From: Pseudorhodoferax sp. Leaf265
Lineage (GTDB): Bacteria; Pseudomonadota; Gammaproteobacteria; Burkholderiales; Burkholderiaceae_C
Assembly: GCF_001422365.1 (NCBI RefSeq)
Contig: NZ_LMMT01000011.1
Span: forward strand, 124,724-188,723
Reading direction: 5' to 3'
Length of the DNA stretch: 64,000 nt
The notes under the pieces: generated by a model
Seen by the model: the letters and a program-made list of their open reading frames with translations, nothing else
Told to the model about the DNA's origin: nothing
The model's database searches: none
Translations under genes and position numbers: made by a program
Shown here: positions 38,527 to 47,746 of the stretch, one piece after another
Layout of the letters: each line of letters begins with the position of its first letter
Position numbering within the stretch: position 1 is the first letter of the stretch

Positions 38527-38817
38527 TCAAGCGTCGGCCCTGGCGCGCGGCTTCAGGCGGAAGCTGACACCCAGGCGGTTGATGGCGTTCATGGCGGCGA
38601 TGGTCAGGGTGAGATCGACCAGGTCATTTTCCGAGAACACCGCAGCCGCGGCCGCACAGGTCGCATCGGACGCGTGCGTTTCGCTGACCCGGCTCACCTC
38701 CTCGGTCCACGCCAGCGCAGCGCGCTCCTGCTCCGAGAACAGGTAGGCTGCCTCGTGCCAGACCGGCACCAACACGACCGTGTCGATGGCCATGCTTGCG
38801 AGAACTTCTTCACGCAT
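38527..38817 (-). pseudogene. C-terminal fragment of a carboxymuconolactone-decarboxylase-family protein
   Basis: A 96-codon frame: LFSEQERAALAWTEEVSRVSE and ENDLVDLTLTIAAMNAINRLGVSFR match the C-terminal half of AhpD/CMD-like proteins about 150 residues long. The catalytic Cys-x-x-Cys half is missing, and I find it in no frame upstream. It has an ATG at 38817 without a clear ribosome site, so it may be an expressed fragment, but a truncated gene is likelier. It lies opposite the flanking tcu genes. Confidence 0.65.
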
Positions 38818-38840
38818 CCATGCCTCGGCGCAGCCGCGGC

Positions 38841-38855
38841 ATCACATTCCGTGAT
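38841..38855 (+). promoter_or_regulatory. Candidate TcuR operator upstream of tcuA
   Basis: ATCACATTCCGTGAT: perfect five-base arms with T-N11-A spacing, typical of LysR sites. It lies 108 bases upstream of the tcuA start codon. Confidence 0.6.
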
Positions 38856-38962
38856 ACCCCCATCCCTCGTCCCGCCTGCACGCGCGATCCGGGTCTTCCT
38901 ACAGTCTCCTGCACCGGCCGGCCCTGCCCGCCGGCATCCCCACCCCAGGAGGCAAGAACCAG

Positions 38963-40426
38963 ATGGAACCCGATGTGCTCGTCATCGGCGGCGGCAACGC
39001 GGCGCTGTGCGCGGCCCTCATGGCACGCGAGGCCGGCGCCAGCGTGCTGCTGCTGGAGGCCGCGCCGCGCGCCTGGCGCGGCGGCAACTCCAGCCACACG
39101 CGCAACCTGCGCTGCATGCACGATGCCCCGCAGGACGTGCTGGTCGAGGCCTATCCCGAAGAGGAGTTCTGGCAAGACCTGCTGAAGGTCACGGGCGGCC
39201 TCACCGACGAGTCGCTGGCCCGTCTGGTGATCCGCCATTCGTGCAGCTGCAGGCCCTGGATGCGCCGCCATGGCGTGCACTTCCAGCCGCCGCTGTCCGG
39301 CGCGCTGCACGTGGCGCGCACCAACGCCTTCTTCATGGGCGGCGGCAAGGCACTCGTCAACGCCTACTACCGCAGCGCCGCAGCGCTGGGCGTGCGCGTG
39401 CGCTACGAAGCGCCGGTGGAACGCATCGAGATGGCGCACGGGCGCTTTGTCGCGGCGCATTGCGGGGGCGAACGCATCACGGCGCGCAGCTGCGTGGTGG
39501 CGGCGGGCGGCTTCGAGTCCAACCGCGCCTGGCTGGGCGAGGCCTGGGGCGTGAACGCGCGCGGCGAACGCCCGGCCGAGAACTTCCTGATCCGCGGCAC
39601 GCGCTTCAACCAGGGCGCGGTCTTGCGCGAGCTGCTGGACGTGCACGGCGCCGAGCGCACGGGTGACCCCACCCAGGCCCACATGGTGGCCATCGACGCG
39701 CGCGCGCCGCTGTACGACGGCGGCATCTGCACGCGCATCGACTGCGTCTCGCTGGGCGTGGTGGTCAACCGCGAGGGCGAGCGCTTCTACGACGAGGGCG
39801 AGGACTTCTGGCCCAAGCGCTATGCCATCTGGGGCCGTCTCGTGGCGCAGCAGCCCGGTCAGATCGGCTACTCCATCATCGACAGCCAGGCCATCGGCCG
39901 CTTCATGCCGCCGGTGTTCCCGGGCGTGCAGGCCGACACGCTGCCGGCGCTGGCGCAACAGCTCGGCCTTCCGGTGGAGCCCTTCGTGCGAACGCTGCAC
40001 GACTACAACGCCGCTTGCCGCGTGGGTCGCTTCGACCACACCGTGCTGGACGACTGCCACACCGAAGGCGTGGCACCGGCCAAGACGCACTGGGCCCGGC
40101 CGATCGCGCGGCCGCCCTTCTACGGCTACGCGCTCAAGCCCGGCGTGACCTTCACCTACCTGGGCCTGAAGACCGACGACACGGCCGCCGCACGCTTCGG
40201 CGGCACAGCCAGCCCCAACCTGTTCGTGGCCGGCGAAATGATGGCCGGCAACGTGCTCGGCAAGGGCTACACGGCCGGCGTGGGCATGAGCATTGGCACG
40301 GCCTTCGGCCGCATCGCCGGTGCCAACGCCGCCCGCGCCGCCACCGGCCGCACGCCTGGCACGCTGGGCGCGCTGCTTGCGGCCGACCAGGCCGCCGCAC
40401 GAGGAGACCACCATGTCCACGCTTGA
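38963..40426 (+). CDS. tcuA: FAD-dependent tricarballylate dehydrogenase
   Basis: A 487-residue flavoprotein of the succinate dehydrogenase/fumarate reductase FAD family, the TcuA subgroup. It dehydrogenates tricarballylate to cis-aconitate. The FAD-binding start is [23 protein letters not shown]; near the C-terminus [30 protein letters not shown] is the flavin ribityl site. [12 protein letters not shown] in the N-terminal third is a TcuA-specific segment as far as I know. The ATG at 38963 follows AGGAGG; it overlaps tcuB by 14 bases. Confidence 0.9.
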   Translation: MEPDVLVIGGGNAALCAALMAREAGASVLLLEAAPRAWRGGNSSHTRNLRCMHDAPQDVLVEAYPEEEFWQDLLKVTGGLTDESLARLVIRHSCSCRPWMRRHGVHFQPPLSGALHVARTNAFFMGGGKALVNAYYRSAAALGVRVRYEAPVERIEMAHGRFVAAHCGGERITARSCVVAAGGFESNRAWLGEAWGVNARGERPAENFLIRGTRFNQGAVLRELLDVHGAERTGDPTQAHMVAIDARAPLYDGGICTRIDCVSLGVVVNREGERFYDEGEDFWPKRYAIWGRLVAQQPGQIGYSIIDSQAIGRFMPPVFPGVQADTLPALAQQLGLPVEPFVRTLHDYNAACRVGRFDHTVLDDCHTEGVAPAKTHWARPIARPPFYGYALKPGVTFTYLGLKTDDTAAARFGGTASPNLFVAGEMMAGNVLGKGYTAGVGMSIGTAFGRIAGANAARAATGRTPGTLGALLAADQAAARGDHHVHA

Positions 40427-41600
40427 GCACCTGATCCGCGAGGCCAGTGACCTGGCCACCGGTCCCACCGGCGGCCTGCGCCTGGCCACCCCGGCCGAGG
40501 CCGAGGTGGCGCGCCAGCTGCACATCTGCAACGCCTGCCGTTATTGCGAGGGCTTTTGCGCCGTGTTCCCGGCGATGACGCGCCGGCTGGAGTTCCCCAC
40601 GGCCGACGTGCACTTCCTGGCCAACCTGTGCCACAACTGCGGCGCCTGCCTGCACGCCTGCCAGTACGCGCCGCCGCACGAGTTCGCGGTGAACATCCCG
40701 CAGGCCATGGCGCGCGTGCGCGGCCAGACCTACCAGGACTACGCCTGGCCACCGGCGTTGGGCCGGCTGTACCAGCGCAACGGCCTCGTGCTGTGCCTCG
40801 CGCTGGCCGCCGCGCTGGCGCTGTTCCTCGCGCTGACGGTGGCGCTGCGCGGCGGCCTGTGGGCGGTGGTGCCGGCCGGCGGCAGTTTCTACGACCTGTT
40901 CCCGCACAACTTGATGGTCGGCCTGTTCGCACCGGTGTTCGGGTTTGCCATGCTGGCGCTGGGCATGGGCGTGCGGCGCTTCTGGCGCGAGATCACGCCG
41001 GTGACCAGCGGCGCAGCACTGGACGCGCCGGCCGCCGCCGAGGCCACGCACGACGTGCTGCGGCTGAAATACCTGGACGGCGGCCACGGCCAGGGCTGCA
41101 ACAACGCCGACGATGCGTTCACGCTGTGGCGCAGGCGCTGCCACCACCTGACCTTCTACGGCTTCATGCTGTGCTTCGCGGCCACCTCGGTCGCCACGCT
41201 CTACCACTACGCCTTCGGCTGGGCCGCGCCCTACGACCTGCCCAGCCTGCCCAAGCTGCTCGGCGGCGTGGGTGGCGTGGCGCTCGCCCTCGGCACGGCC
41301 GGCCTGGCCTGGCTGAACCTGCGGCGCGATCCCGCGCACGGCGATACGGCGCAACAACCCATGGACCTGGGCTTCATCGCGCTGCTGTTCCTGACCGCCG
41401 CCAGCGGCCTGGCGCTGTGGTGGGCGCGCGGCACGGCCGCCATGCCCGCGGTGCTGTGCCTGCACCTGGGCGCGGTGATGGCGCTGTTCGCCACCCTGCC
41501 CTACGGCAAGTTCGCCCACGGCATCTTCCGCAGCGCCGCGCTGGCGCGGCATGCGGTGGAAAAGCGCCGCCCCAACCCCGTCGGGCTGGGCGCGGACTGA
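40413..41600 (+). CDS. tcuB: Tricarballylate-utilisation iron-sulfur membrane protein
   Basis: A 395-residue protein, thought in the family to reoxidise the reduced flavin of TcuA by passing electrons to the quinone pool. Two 4Fe-4S clusters are seen as C39-x2-C42-x2-C45-x3-C49 ([15 protein letters not shown]) and C73-x2-C76-x2-C79-x3-C83 ([13 protein letters not shown]). About six membrane helices follow ([32 protein letters not shown] and others). It overlaps the tcuA end by 14 bases. The next gene is a Bug receptor instead of the TcuC permease of Salmonella. Confidence 0.92.
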   Translation: MSTLEHLIREASDLATGPTGGLRLATPAEAEVARQLHICNACRYCEGFCAVFPAMTRRLEFPTADVHFLANLCHNCGACLHACQYAPPHEFAVNIPQAMARVRGQTYQDYAWPPALGRLYQRNGLVLCLALAAALALFLALTVALRGGLWAVVPAGGSFYDLFPHNLMVGLFAPVFGFAMLALGMGVRRFWREITPVTSGAALDAPAAAEATHDVLRLKYLDGGHGQGCNNADDAFTLWRRRCHHLTFYGFMLCFAATSVATLYHYAFGWAAPYDLPSLPKLLGGVGGVALALGTAGLAWLNLRRDPAHGDTAQQPMDLGFIALLFLTAASGLALWWARGTAAMPAVLCLHLGAVMALFATLPYGKFAHGIFRSAALARHAVEKRRPNPVGLGAD

Positions 41601-41627
41601 AGTTCCCTTTCCCCCACGGAGCCCCTC

Positions 41628-42611
41628 ATGAACACCCAACGCCGCCACCTCGTGGCCGGCGCGGCCGCCGCTGCGCTGCTCGCCCCCCTCTGCATGCCGG
41701 CCGCCGCGCAGACGCCCGACTTTCCACCCAAAAAACCGGTCACGCTGGTCGTCGGCTTCGCCGCCGGCGGCGCCGCCGATGCCGCGGCCCGCCTGATCGC
41801 CAAGAAGCTGGCCGAGAACATCGGCCAGACCGTCGTGGTCGACAACAAGGCCGGCGCGGGCGGCAACATCGCGCACCAGATCGTCGCGAAGGTGCCGGCA
41901 GACGGCTCGGTGCTGCTGTTCGGCTCGGTCGGGCCGCTGACCATCGCCCCGCACCTCATGAAACTGCCCTACGACCCGTTCAAGGACCTCGCGCCGGTCT
42001 CCGGCGGCGTGAGCTTTCCGAACGTGCTGGTCGTGCACCCGGGCCTGAACGTGAAGACGCTGCAGCAGTTCGTCGAACTGGCCAAGGCCAAGAGCGTGGA
42101 CTACGCCTCCACCGGCGCCGGCTCGGCCTCGCATCTGGCCGGCGAGCTGTTCAACCAGCGCGCCGGCGTCGAGATGGTGCACGTGCCCTACAAGGGCGGC
42201 GCCCCCGCGCTGCAGGACCTGCTCGGCGGGCGCATCGCCTCCTACTTCGCGGCGCCGCCCACGGCGCTGCCACAGGTCGAGGCCGGGCGGCTGGTTCCGC
42301 TGGCCACCACGGGCCTCGTGCGGCCGGCCTACATGCCCAACATCCCCACGGTGGCCGAATCGGGCTACCCGGGCTTCGAGGCGCTCAACTGGTACGCCTT
42401 CGTCGCGCCCGCCAAGACACCCGTGCCGCTGCTGGACCGCTGGAACCACGAGATCGTGAAGGTGCTGGAAGACCCCGGCGTGCGCGAGGCGCTGATGCAC
42501 CACGGCCTGACGCCGCAGCCGACCACGCGCGCCGGTTTCGCCACGTTCATGAAGAAGGAATGGGACCAGTGGGGCACCATCGTCAAGTCCCGCGGCATCA
42601 AGATGGAGTGA
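41628..42611 (+). CDS. Bug-family tripartite-tricarboxylate receptor of the tcu operon
   Basis: A 327-residue periplasmic receptor. Residues 1-27 form a signal peptide (MNTQRRHLVAGAAAAALL) whose Arg-Arg pair could route it through Tat. The mature chain starts KKPVTLVVGFAAGGAADAAARLIAKKLAENIGQTVVVDNKAGAGG and shows MVHVPYKGGAPALQDLLGGRI and the YAFVAPAKTPVPLLDRWN end. It diverges clearly from the receptor at 35433. Placed 27 bases after tcuB, it is expected to bind tricarballylate or citrate. The matching TctA/TctB membrane subunits are not in the window. Confidence 0.93.
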   Translation: MNTQRRHLVAGAAAAALLAPLCMPAAAQTPDFPPKKPVTLVVGFAAGGAADAAARLIAKKLAENIGQTVVVDNKAGAGGNIAHQIVAKVPADGSVLLFGSVGPLTIAPHLMKLPYDPFKDLAPVSGGVSFPNVLVVHPGLNVKTLQQFVELAKAKSVDYASTGAGSASHLAGELFNQRAGVEMVHVPYKGGAPALQDLLGGRIASYFAAPPTALPQVEAGRLVPLATTGLVRPAYMPNIPTVAESGYPGFEALNWYAFVAPAKTPVPLLDRWNHEIVKVLEDPGVREALMHHGLTPQPTTRAGFATFMKKEWDQWGTIVKSRGIKME

Positions 42612-42637
42612 TGCGCCGACATTGATGCACAGGACCG

Positions 42638-42665
42638 ATCAATTGCCAACAACAATGCAATTCAC
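42638..42665 (+). promoter_or_regulatory. LysR-type site, copy 3, upstream of the PrpF-Bug fusion
   Basis: ATCAAT (42638-42643), 12 bases, TGCAATTCAC (42656-42665), the same pattern as at 30809 and 35333. It lies 29 bases upstream of the fusion start codon. Confidence 0.7.
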
Positions 42666-42694
42666 GGCAGCAGGCGGGGATTGAACAATGGCGC

Positions 42695-44710
42695 ATGAGC
42701 AAAACCATCCCATGCGTCCTGATGCGCGCAGGCACCTCGCGCGGCCCCTTCTTCCTGCGCGAATGGCTGCCCGAGGGCGACGAGGCGCGTGACCAGGCAC
42801 TGATCGGCGCGATCGGTGCGTCCGACCCGCTGCAGCTGGACGGCGTGGGCGGCGGCAGCACGCTGAACAGCAAGGTGGCCATCGTCTCGCGCTCCAGCGT
42901 CCCGGGCTGCGACCTCGACTACCTGTTCGCCCAGGTCGGCGTGGGCCACCGTTCGGTGGACACGCGGCCCAACTGCGGCAACATGCTCTCGGGCGTGGCG
43001 CCCTTCGCCATCGAGCAGGGCCTGGTGCCGGCGCAGGACGGCACGACCAAGGTGCGCGTGCACAACGTCAACACCGGCGCGCGCATCGACGTGACCGTGC
43101 GCACGCCGGGCGGGCGCGTCACCTACGCGGGCGACGCGCGCATCGACGGCGTGGCCGGCACGGCCGCGCCCATCCTGCTGGACTTCCTGGACGCCTGGGG
43201 CGCGGTGACGGGCAAGGTGTTCCCGACCGGCCAGCGCATCGACCGCATCCAGGGCGTGGAGGTCAGCTGCATCGATGCCGCCATGCCGCTCATGATCGTG
43301 CGCGCGGCCGACCTGGGCGTGACGGGCCGCGAGAAGCCGGTGGCGCTGGACGCCGACGCCGCGCTGCTCGAACGCATCGAATCGCTGCGCCTGGAGGCCG
43401 GCCTGCGCATGGGCCTGGGCGACGTGTCGAACAGCGTGGTGCCCAAGCCGGTGCTGGTCAGCGCGGGCGATTCGCCGGACAGCATCACCTCGCGCTACTT
43501 CACGCCGCGGCGCTGCCATGCCTCGCATGCGGTGACGGGCGCCATCGGCGTGGCCAGCGCCTTCGCGCTGCCCGGCACCGTGGCCAGCGGCGCCGCGCGT
43601 GCGGCCGGCTGCCACCAGCTGACCGTGCTGCACCCGGCCGGGCAGATCGACATCGAGGTGGAAATGGGCGAAGAAGGCGGCGAGGTCGGCGTGCGGCGCG
43701 CCGCGCTGGTGCGCACCGCGCGCAAGATCATGCAGGGCGAGCTGCACCTGCCCGACTACGTGTTCTCGCGGCCGGAAGAAGCGCCGCGGCCCGCCGCGCG
43801 CAAGCCGCTCACGCTGATCGTGCCGACCAGCGCCGGCGGCGGCAACGACACCATGGCCCGCATCATCGCCGCCAAGCTCGCGCCGCTGCTGGGCCAGGAG
43901 GTGCTGGTCGACAACCGCGCCGGCGCCAACGGCGCCGTGGCCAGCGAATACGTGGCGGCCGCCGAGCCCGACGGCCAGACCCTGATGTTCGGCTATGTCG
44001 CCACCCACGCCATGAACCCGGCGCTGCAGAAGCTCGGCTACGACCCGGTGGCCGACTTCGCGCCGGTCGGCCTGGTCGGCTCCTCGCCCACGCTGATGGT
44101 GGTGCACCCAGGCGTGCCGGCGCGCGACGTGCCGTCGCTCGTGGCGGCTCTGCGCGCTGCGCCGGGGCGCTACGGCTATGCCTCGGCCGGCGACGGCACG
44201 CCGCCGCACTTCGCGGCGGCCCTGTTCCAGCTCGCCACCGGCACGACGATGGTGGGCAGCAGCTATGAGGGCGCCGCGCCGGCCATCGCCGACACGGCCA
44301 GCGGCCGCGTGCAGCTCATGTTCCCCAGCCTGTTCACGGCCTCGCCCTTCGTGCACAGCGGACGGCTGCGCGCGCTGGCCGTGGCCGGCGCCCAACGGCT
44401 GCCGTCGCTGCCCGAGGTGCCGACGCTGGCCGAGGCCGGCATCGCGGGCGTGGAGCTGACGCAGTGGTATGGCCTGTTCGCGCCCGCGCGCACGCCGGCG
44501 GACCGTGTCGAGACGCTGAACCGCGCCCTCAACCAGGTGCTCGCCGATCCGGCCGTGGTCGCGCTGTTCGAGCGCAACGGCGCGCGCGTGGAGGCCGGAC
44601 CGCCGCAGATGCTGGGCGACCGGGTGCGCACGGATCTGGCGCGCTGGCAGGCGGTGGTCGCGCAGGGGGGATTGCTGGTGCAGGAGCCGCGCGCCGCCGT
44701 GCTGGACTGA
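42695..44710 (+). CDS. Fusion of a PrpF-family isomerase and a Bug-type receptor domain
   Basis: A 671-residue single open frame with two complete domains. Residues 1-356 are a PrpF/LigU-type isomerase (methylaconitate or oxalomesaconate type): start MSKTIPCVLMRAGTSRGPFF, GGGSTLNSKVAIV with Lys60, RPNCGNMLSGV with Cys94. These two fit the catalytic Lys and Cys described for Shewanella PrpF by spacing. A short linker (357-369, SRPEEAPRPAAR) follows. Residues 370-671 are a Bug receptor from its mature start, KPLTLIVPTSAGGGNDTMARIIAAKL, to its normal end; it is closely related to the receptor at 35433. There is no signal peptide on either domain, so the receptor half should stay in the cytosol. 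The single LysR-type site upstream is shared with the other polycarboxylate genes. Confidence 0.9.
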   Translation: MSKTIPCVLMRAGTSRGPFFLREWLPEGDEARDQALIGAIGASDPLQLDGVGGGSTLNSKVAIVSRSSVPGCDLDYLFAQVGVGHRSVDTRPNCGNMLSGVAPFAIEQGLVPAQDGTTKVRVHNVNTGARIDVTVRTPGGRVTYAGDARIDGVAGTAAPILLDFLDAWGAVTGKVFPTGQRIDRIQGVEVSCIDAAMPLMIVRAADLGVTGREKPVALDADAALLERIESLRLEAGLRMGLGDVSNSVVPKPVLVSAGDSPDSITSRYFTPRRCHASHAVTGAIGVASAFALPGTVASGAARAAGCHQLTVLHPAGQIDIEVEMGEEGGEVGVRRAALVRTARKIMQGELHLPDYVFSRPEEAPRPAARKPLTLIVPTSAGGGNDTMARIIAAKLAPLLGQEVLVDNRAGANGAVASEYVAAAEPDGQTLMFGYVATHAMNPALQKLGYDPVADFAPVGLVGSSPTLMVVHPGVPARDVPSLVAALRAAPGRYGYASAGDGTPPHFAAALFQLATGTTMVGSSYEGAAPAIADTASGRVQLMFPSLFTASPFVHSGRLRALAVAGAQRLPSLPEVPTLAEAGIAGVELTQWYGLFAPARTPADRVETLNRALNQVLADPAVVALFERNGARVEAGPPQMLGDRVRTDLARWQAVVAQGGLLVQEPRAAVLD

Positions 44711-44748
44711 AGGGGCGCCGCGGGCGTGCCGGGCGTTCGCCGCCGACG

Positions 44749-47064
44749 CTAGCGCAGCGGTTCGACGATGACCTCGGCGGGCGCCACCGCGGGCGGGCTG
44801 GCCGGTCCCTGCGCGCCCGGCGCGGCGACCGGCGTCACCAGCGACAGACCCTGCATCTTCAGGCGCAGGTCGTTGCTGACATCGCGCAGCTCCTGGTCGG
44901 AGCGCACCACACGCGGCGTGATGGTCAGCAGCAGCTCGGTGCGGGCGGCCACCTTGGTGGTGGAGCCGAACAGCTTGCCCACCACGGGGATGTCCTGCAG
45001 CACCGGCAGGCCGGACCTGCCGTTGGAACTGTTGTCGCGGATCAGGCCGCCCAGCACCAGCGTCTCGCCCGAGCGCACGGCCACCTTGGTGGAGATCTGG
45101 CGCTGCAGGAAGCTGTACTGCTGCGTCGCGTCGTCCAGGCTGCCCAGGTCCGTCACGGACTGGTTGATCAGCATGTTGACCATGTTGCCCGCGTTCACCG
45201 ACGGCGTGACCGACAGGTTCACCCCGGTGTCCTTGTACTGGATGTTGGTCGTCACGAGGTTGGCCGAGCCCGAGATCGTGGTGCCCGCGTTCACGGGCTG
45301 CTGCGTGCCCGCGGCGATGTTCGCGGTGAAGTTGTCCTGCACCATCAGGGAGGGGCTGGAGATCACCTTGAGCAGCGACTTGGAGGCCAGCGCGTTGAGC
45401 ACCACGCGGATGTCGCCGCCCAGGCCGCCCGCGCGCAGCGTGTAGGTGAAGCCCTGGCTGGTGGCGCCGGTCAGCCGGCCGGCTTCGGCCGAGGCGGCGT
45501 TGAACAGGCCGCCGCTGCCATACAGGCCGTTGCGCCGGCCGTCCCGGAAGAACCACTGCAGGCCGTACTGCAGGCTGTCGTCCAGCGTGACCTCGATGAT
45601 GCTGGCCTCGATCAGGACCTGGTTGGGCGGCACGTCCAGGCGCTTCAAGGACGCTTCGATCTTGGCGTACTCCGACCGCGGCCCCCAGATCAGGACCACG
45701 TTGTTCACGTCGTCGGCCATCACGCGCAGCTTGCCGACGTTGCTGGCCGCCGAGGTCTGGGTCTGCCCCACGCCGCCCTGCGGCATGGCGGTCCCCATCG
45801 GCCCGGCCGTGCCGGTTGTCCCGTTCAACCCGCCGGGGGACCAGCCGCCGGTCAGGCCGCCCGCGCCGCCACCGGACATGCCGGCCATGCCGCCCACGGT
45901 GCCCCGGCTGCCGACGGTGGCCGTCGGCAGGCCCGGCGCCACGCCGCTGTTCGCGGGGCCCACGGGTGGCGCACTGCCATGCCCGCCCTCGCCGAACAGG
46001 CCCGCCAGCAGGCTCGCCAGGTGGCGCGCATTGCCGTTCTGCACGTGGTAGATGAACAGGCGCGGCTCCGTGCTGCTTTCGTTGGGCTGGTCCAGCCGCT
46101 CGATCCAGCGCCGGGCCTGGTCGAGCTGGCTCGCACGCGGGGCCACGACCAGCACCGCGTTCAGCCGCTCGATCGGCATCACGTGCATGCCATGGAAGGC
46201 GCGCGACGCGGCCGGCGCCGCCTCCGCGCCTCCAGGCCCCGGCCCGGTCGCAGCGGGCCGGGCCCCGCCCGCGGTCGCGGCGCCGCCACCTGCCGATGCC
46301 GCAGCGGCCGCGGGGTTCAGCAGTTCCAGGCCCTGCGCCACGTCCGCCACCGTGGCGTACTTGAGCGAGAACAGGCCGACCGACATGCCCTGCAGCAGGT
46401 CGACGTCGAAACTGCGCACCAGCTCCATCCAGGCCTCGGCCTGGCTGCGGCTGCCCACCAGCACCAGCAGGTTGCGCAGCGGATCGACGCGCACCAGCGA
46501 TTCGGGCTGCAGCAACGGCCGCAGGATCGCGGCCATCTCGTTGGCGCCGATGAATTCCAGCGGCACGATCACGGCGCCGTAGCCTGCAGGCAGCGGGTCC
46601 TTGCCGCCCGCCTGGCTGACCGAGACGCCCAGCGCGCGCAGCACCTCGGCCGGCCCCACCTGGAAGCTGCCGCGCGCGTCGCGCATCAGCGCCAGCCCAT
46701 TGGCCTGCAAGGCACTTTCGAGCAGGAACACGGCCTGGTCGGGGCTGACCGGCTTGCGCGTGGACAGGGTCACCGCGCCGTCGATGGGCGGGTGCAGGGT
46801 GTAGTCCACCTTGAGGATGTCGCCGAGAACGGTGCGCACGACGTCGGCCACGGGCGCTTCCTCGAAGTGCAGGGAAACGGGGCCGCCGGTCAGCGCGGGC
46901 AAGGACCGCGGCGCGGCGACGACGCGGTCGTTGCCCCGCAGGATGCGCGGCGCAGCGGCCGGTTCGGCCTCCTGCGTGCCGCTGCCCAGCCCGGTGCCGG
47001 TCTGCGCCCAGGCGGACAGGACAACGAAGGCAAGGCTGCCGCAGGCGATGCGTGGGACGGTCAT
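44749..47064 (-). CDS. gspD: Type II secretion outer-membrane secretin
   Basis: A 771-residue secretin forming the outer-membrane channel. Signal-like N-terminus, then N-domains; SVGLFSLKYATVADV is an N-domain motif. The secretin core shows DVPPNQVLIEASIIEVTLDD, VNMLINQ and VPVLQDIPVVGKLFG-like RSGLPVLQDIPVVGKLFGSTTK. Two low-complexity insertions are notable: an Ala/Gly/Pro tract at about 265-300 and a Gly/Thr/Ser tract at about 390-480 between N-domains. Its ATG at 47064 lies 37 bases after the gspN stop. It is the last gene of the operon, as in Xanthomonas. Confidence 0.95.
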   Translation of the reverse strand: MTVPRIACGSLAFVVLSAWAQTGTGLGSGTQEAEPAAAPRILRGNDRVVAAPRSLPALTGGPVSLHFEEAPVADVVRTVLGDILKVDYTLHPPIDGAVTLSTRKPVSPDQAVFLLESALQANGLALMRDARGSFQVGPAEVLRALGVSVSQAGGKDPLPAGYGAVIVPLEFIGANEMAAILRPLLQPESLVRVDPLRNLLVLVGSRSQAEAWMELVRSFDVDLLQGMSVGLFSLKYATVADVAQGLELLNPAAAAASAGGGAATAGGARPAATGPGPGGAEAAPAASRAFHGMHVMPIERLNAVLVVAPRASQLDQARRWIERLDQPNESSTEPRLFIYHVQNGNARHLASLLAGLFGEGGHGSAPPVGPANSGVAPGLPTATVGSRGTVGGMAGMSGGGAGGLTGGWSPGGLNGTTGTAGPMGTAMPQGGVGQTQTSAASNVGKLRVMADDVNNVVLIWGPRSEYAKIEASLKRLDVPPNQVLIEASIIEVTLDDSLQYGLQWFFRDGRRNGLYGSGGLFNAASAEAGRLTGATSQGFTYTLRAGGLGGDIRVVLNALASKSLLKVISSPSLMVQDNFTANIAAGTQQPVNAGTTISGSANLVTTNIQYKDTGVNLSVTPSVNAGNMVNMLINQSVTDLGSLDDATQQYSFLQRQISTKVAVRSGETLVLGGLIRDNSSNGRSGLPVLQDIPVVGKLFGSTTKVAARTELLLTITPRVVRSDQELRDVSNDLRLKMQGLSLVTPVAAPGAQGPASPPAVAPAEVIVEPLR

Positions 47065-47101
47065 GGATGTCGTTTCAGTCAAGGCGTGGGGGGAGACGGG
47101 C

Positions 47102-47746
47102 TCAGCGCTGCGCCGGGCCGGCGGGCAGGGCCGCAGCCGTGCCTTCGGTGCCGGCGCCCGGCTGCGCGTGCATGGGATTCGGCACCACCGGGCTGCCAGG
47201 GCGCGACGGCAGACGGCGCGCGCCGGCTGCGCGGCCACGCCCTGCGGCCGCGGACAGCTGCCCGCGCTGCAGGGCCAGCACACGCGTCTGGCCGCGGCGC
47301 GTCCATGTCGCGGTGTGGGCCTCGGTACTCACCGACGCCAGGGTCCACCCCTCGAAGCTGCCCTGCCGGGCGATCCGGTGGCTCTTGCCATCGACCTCGA
47401 GGATGACGGCGCTGCCGGCCTGCCCGCCGTCCACGATGGCGCGCAGCCGCGCCTGGCCCAGCCGGTCGGGCACCGCGTCGACCGGTGCGGCCGCGACGGG
47501 CTCCGGCGGGCGCCGGGTCTTGGCGAACAGCGGCCGGTCCAGCAGCATCGGCTGGCGCTGCGCGTCGAGCGCCGCGCGCTGCGCCGACGCGGCGTCGCTC
47601 GCGCGGTAGTCGCCCATGCGCGGCGCGGGCGCTGGCCAGTGCGCCGACGCGCGCAGCGCACCCTGCGGCGTCACCCACAGGGCCACGAGCACCAGGCCGA
47701 GCGCCGCGCACGACGCGGCCAGCACGCGCGGCGCGGAGGCCTTCAC
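47102..47746 (-). CDS. gspN: Type II secretion protein N/C-like (XpsN type)
   Basis: A 214-residue inner-membrane protein with one helix near residues 8-26 (VLAASCAALGLVLVALWV) and a periplasmic domain with a GspC-like HR fold: RLRAIVDGGQAGSAVILEVDGKSHRIARQGSFEGWTLASV. The GTG start at 47746 overlaps the gspM stop (GTGA). In Xanthomonas the equivalent XpsN links the inner-membrane platform to the secretin. The family name is less secure than for its neighbours. Confidence 0.78.
   Translation of the reverse strand: MKASAPRVLAASCAALGLVLVALWVTPQGALRASAHWPAPAPRMGDYRASDAASAQRAALDAQRQPMLLDRPLFAKTRRPPEPVAAAPVDAVPDRLGQARLRAIVDGGQAGSAVILEVDGKSHRIARQGSFEGWTLASVSTEAHTATWTRRGQTRVLALQRGQLSAAAGRGRAAGARRLPSRPGSPVVPNPMHAQPGAGTEGTAAALPAGPAQR

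Noticed and set aside
42662-45556. 964-codon minus-strand open frame opposite the PrpF-Bug fusion
   Set aside because: Arg/His/Ala-rich antisense frame; the plus-strand protein has two real domains.
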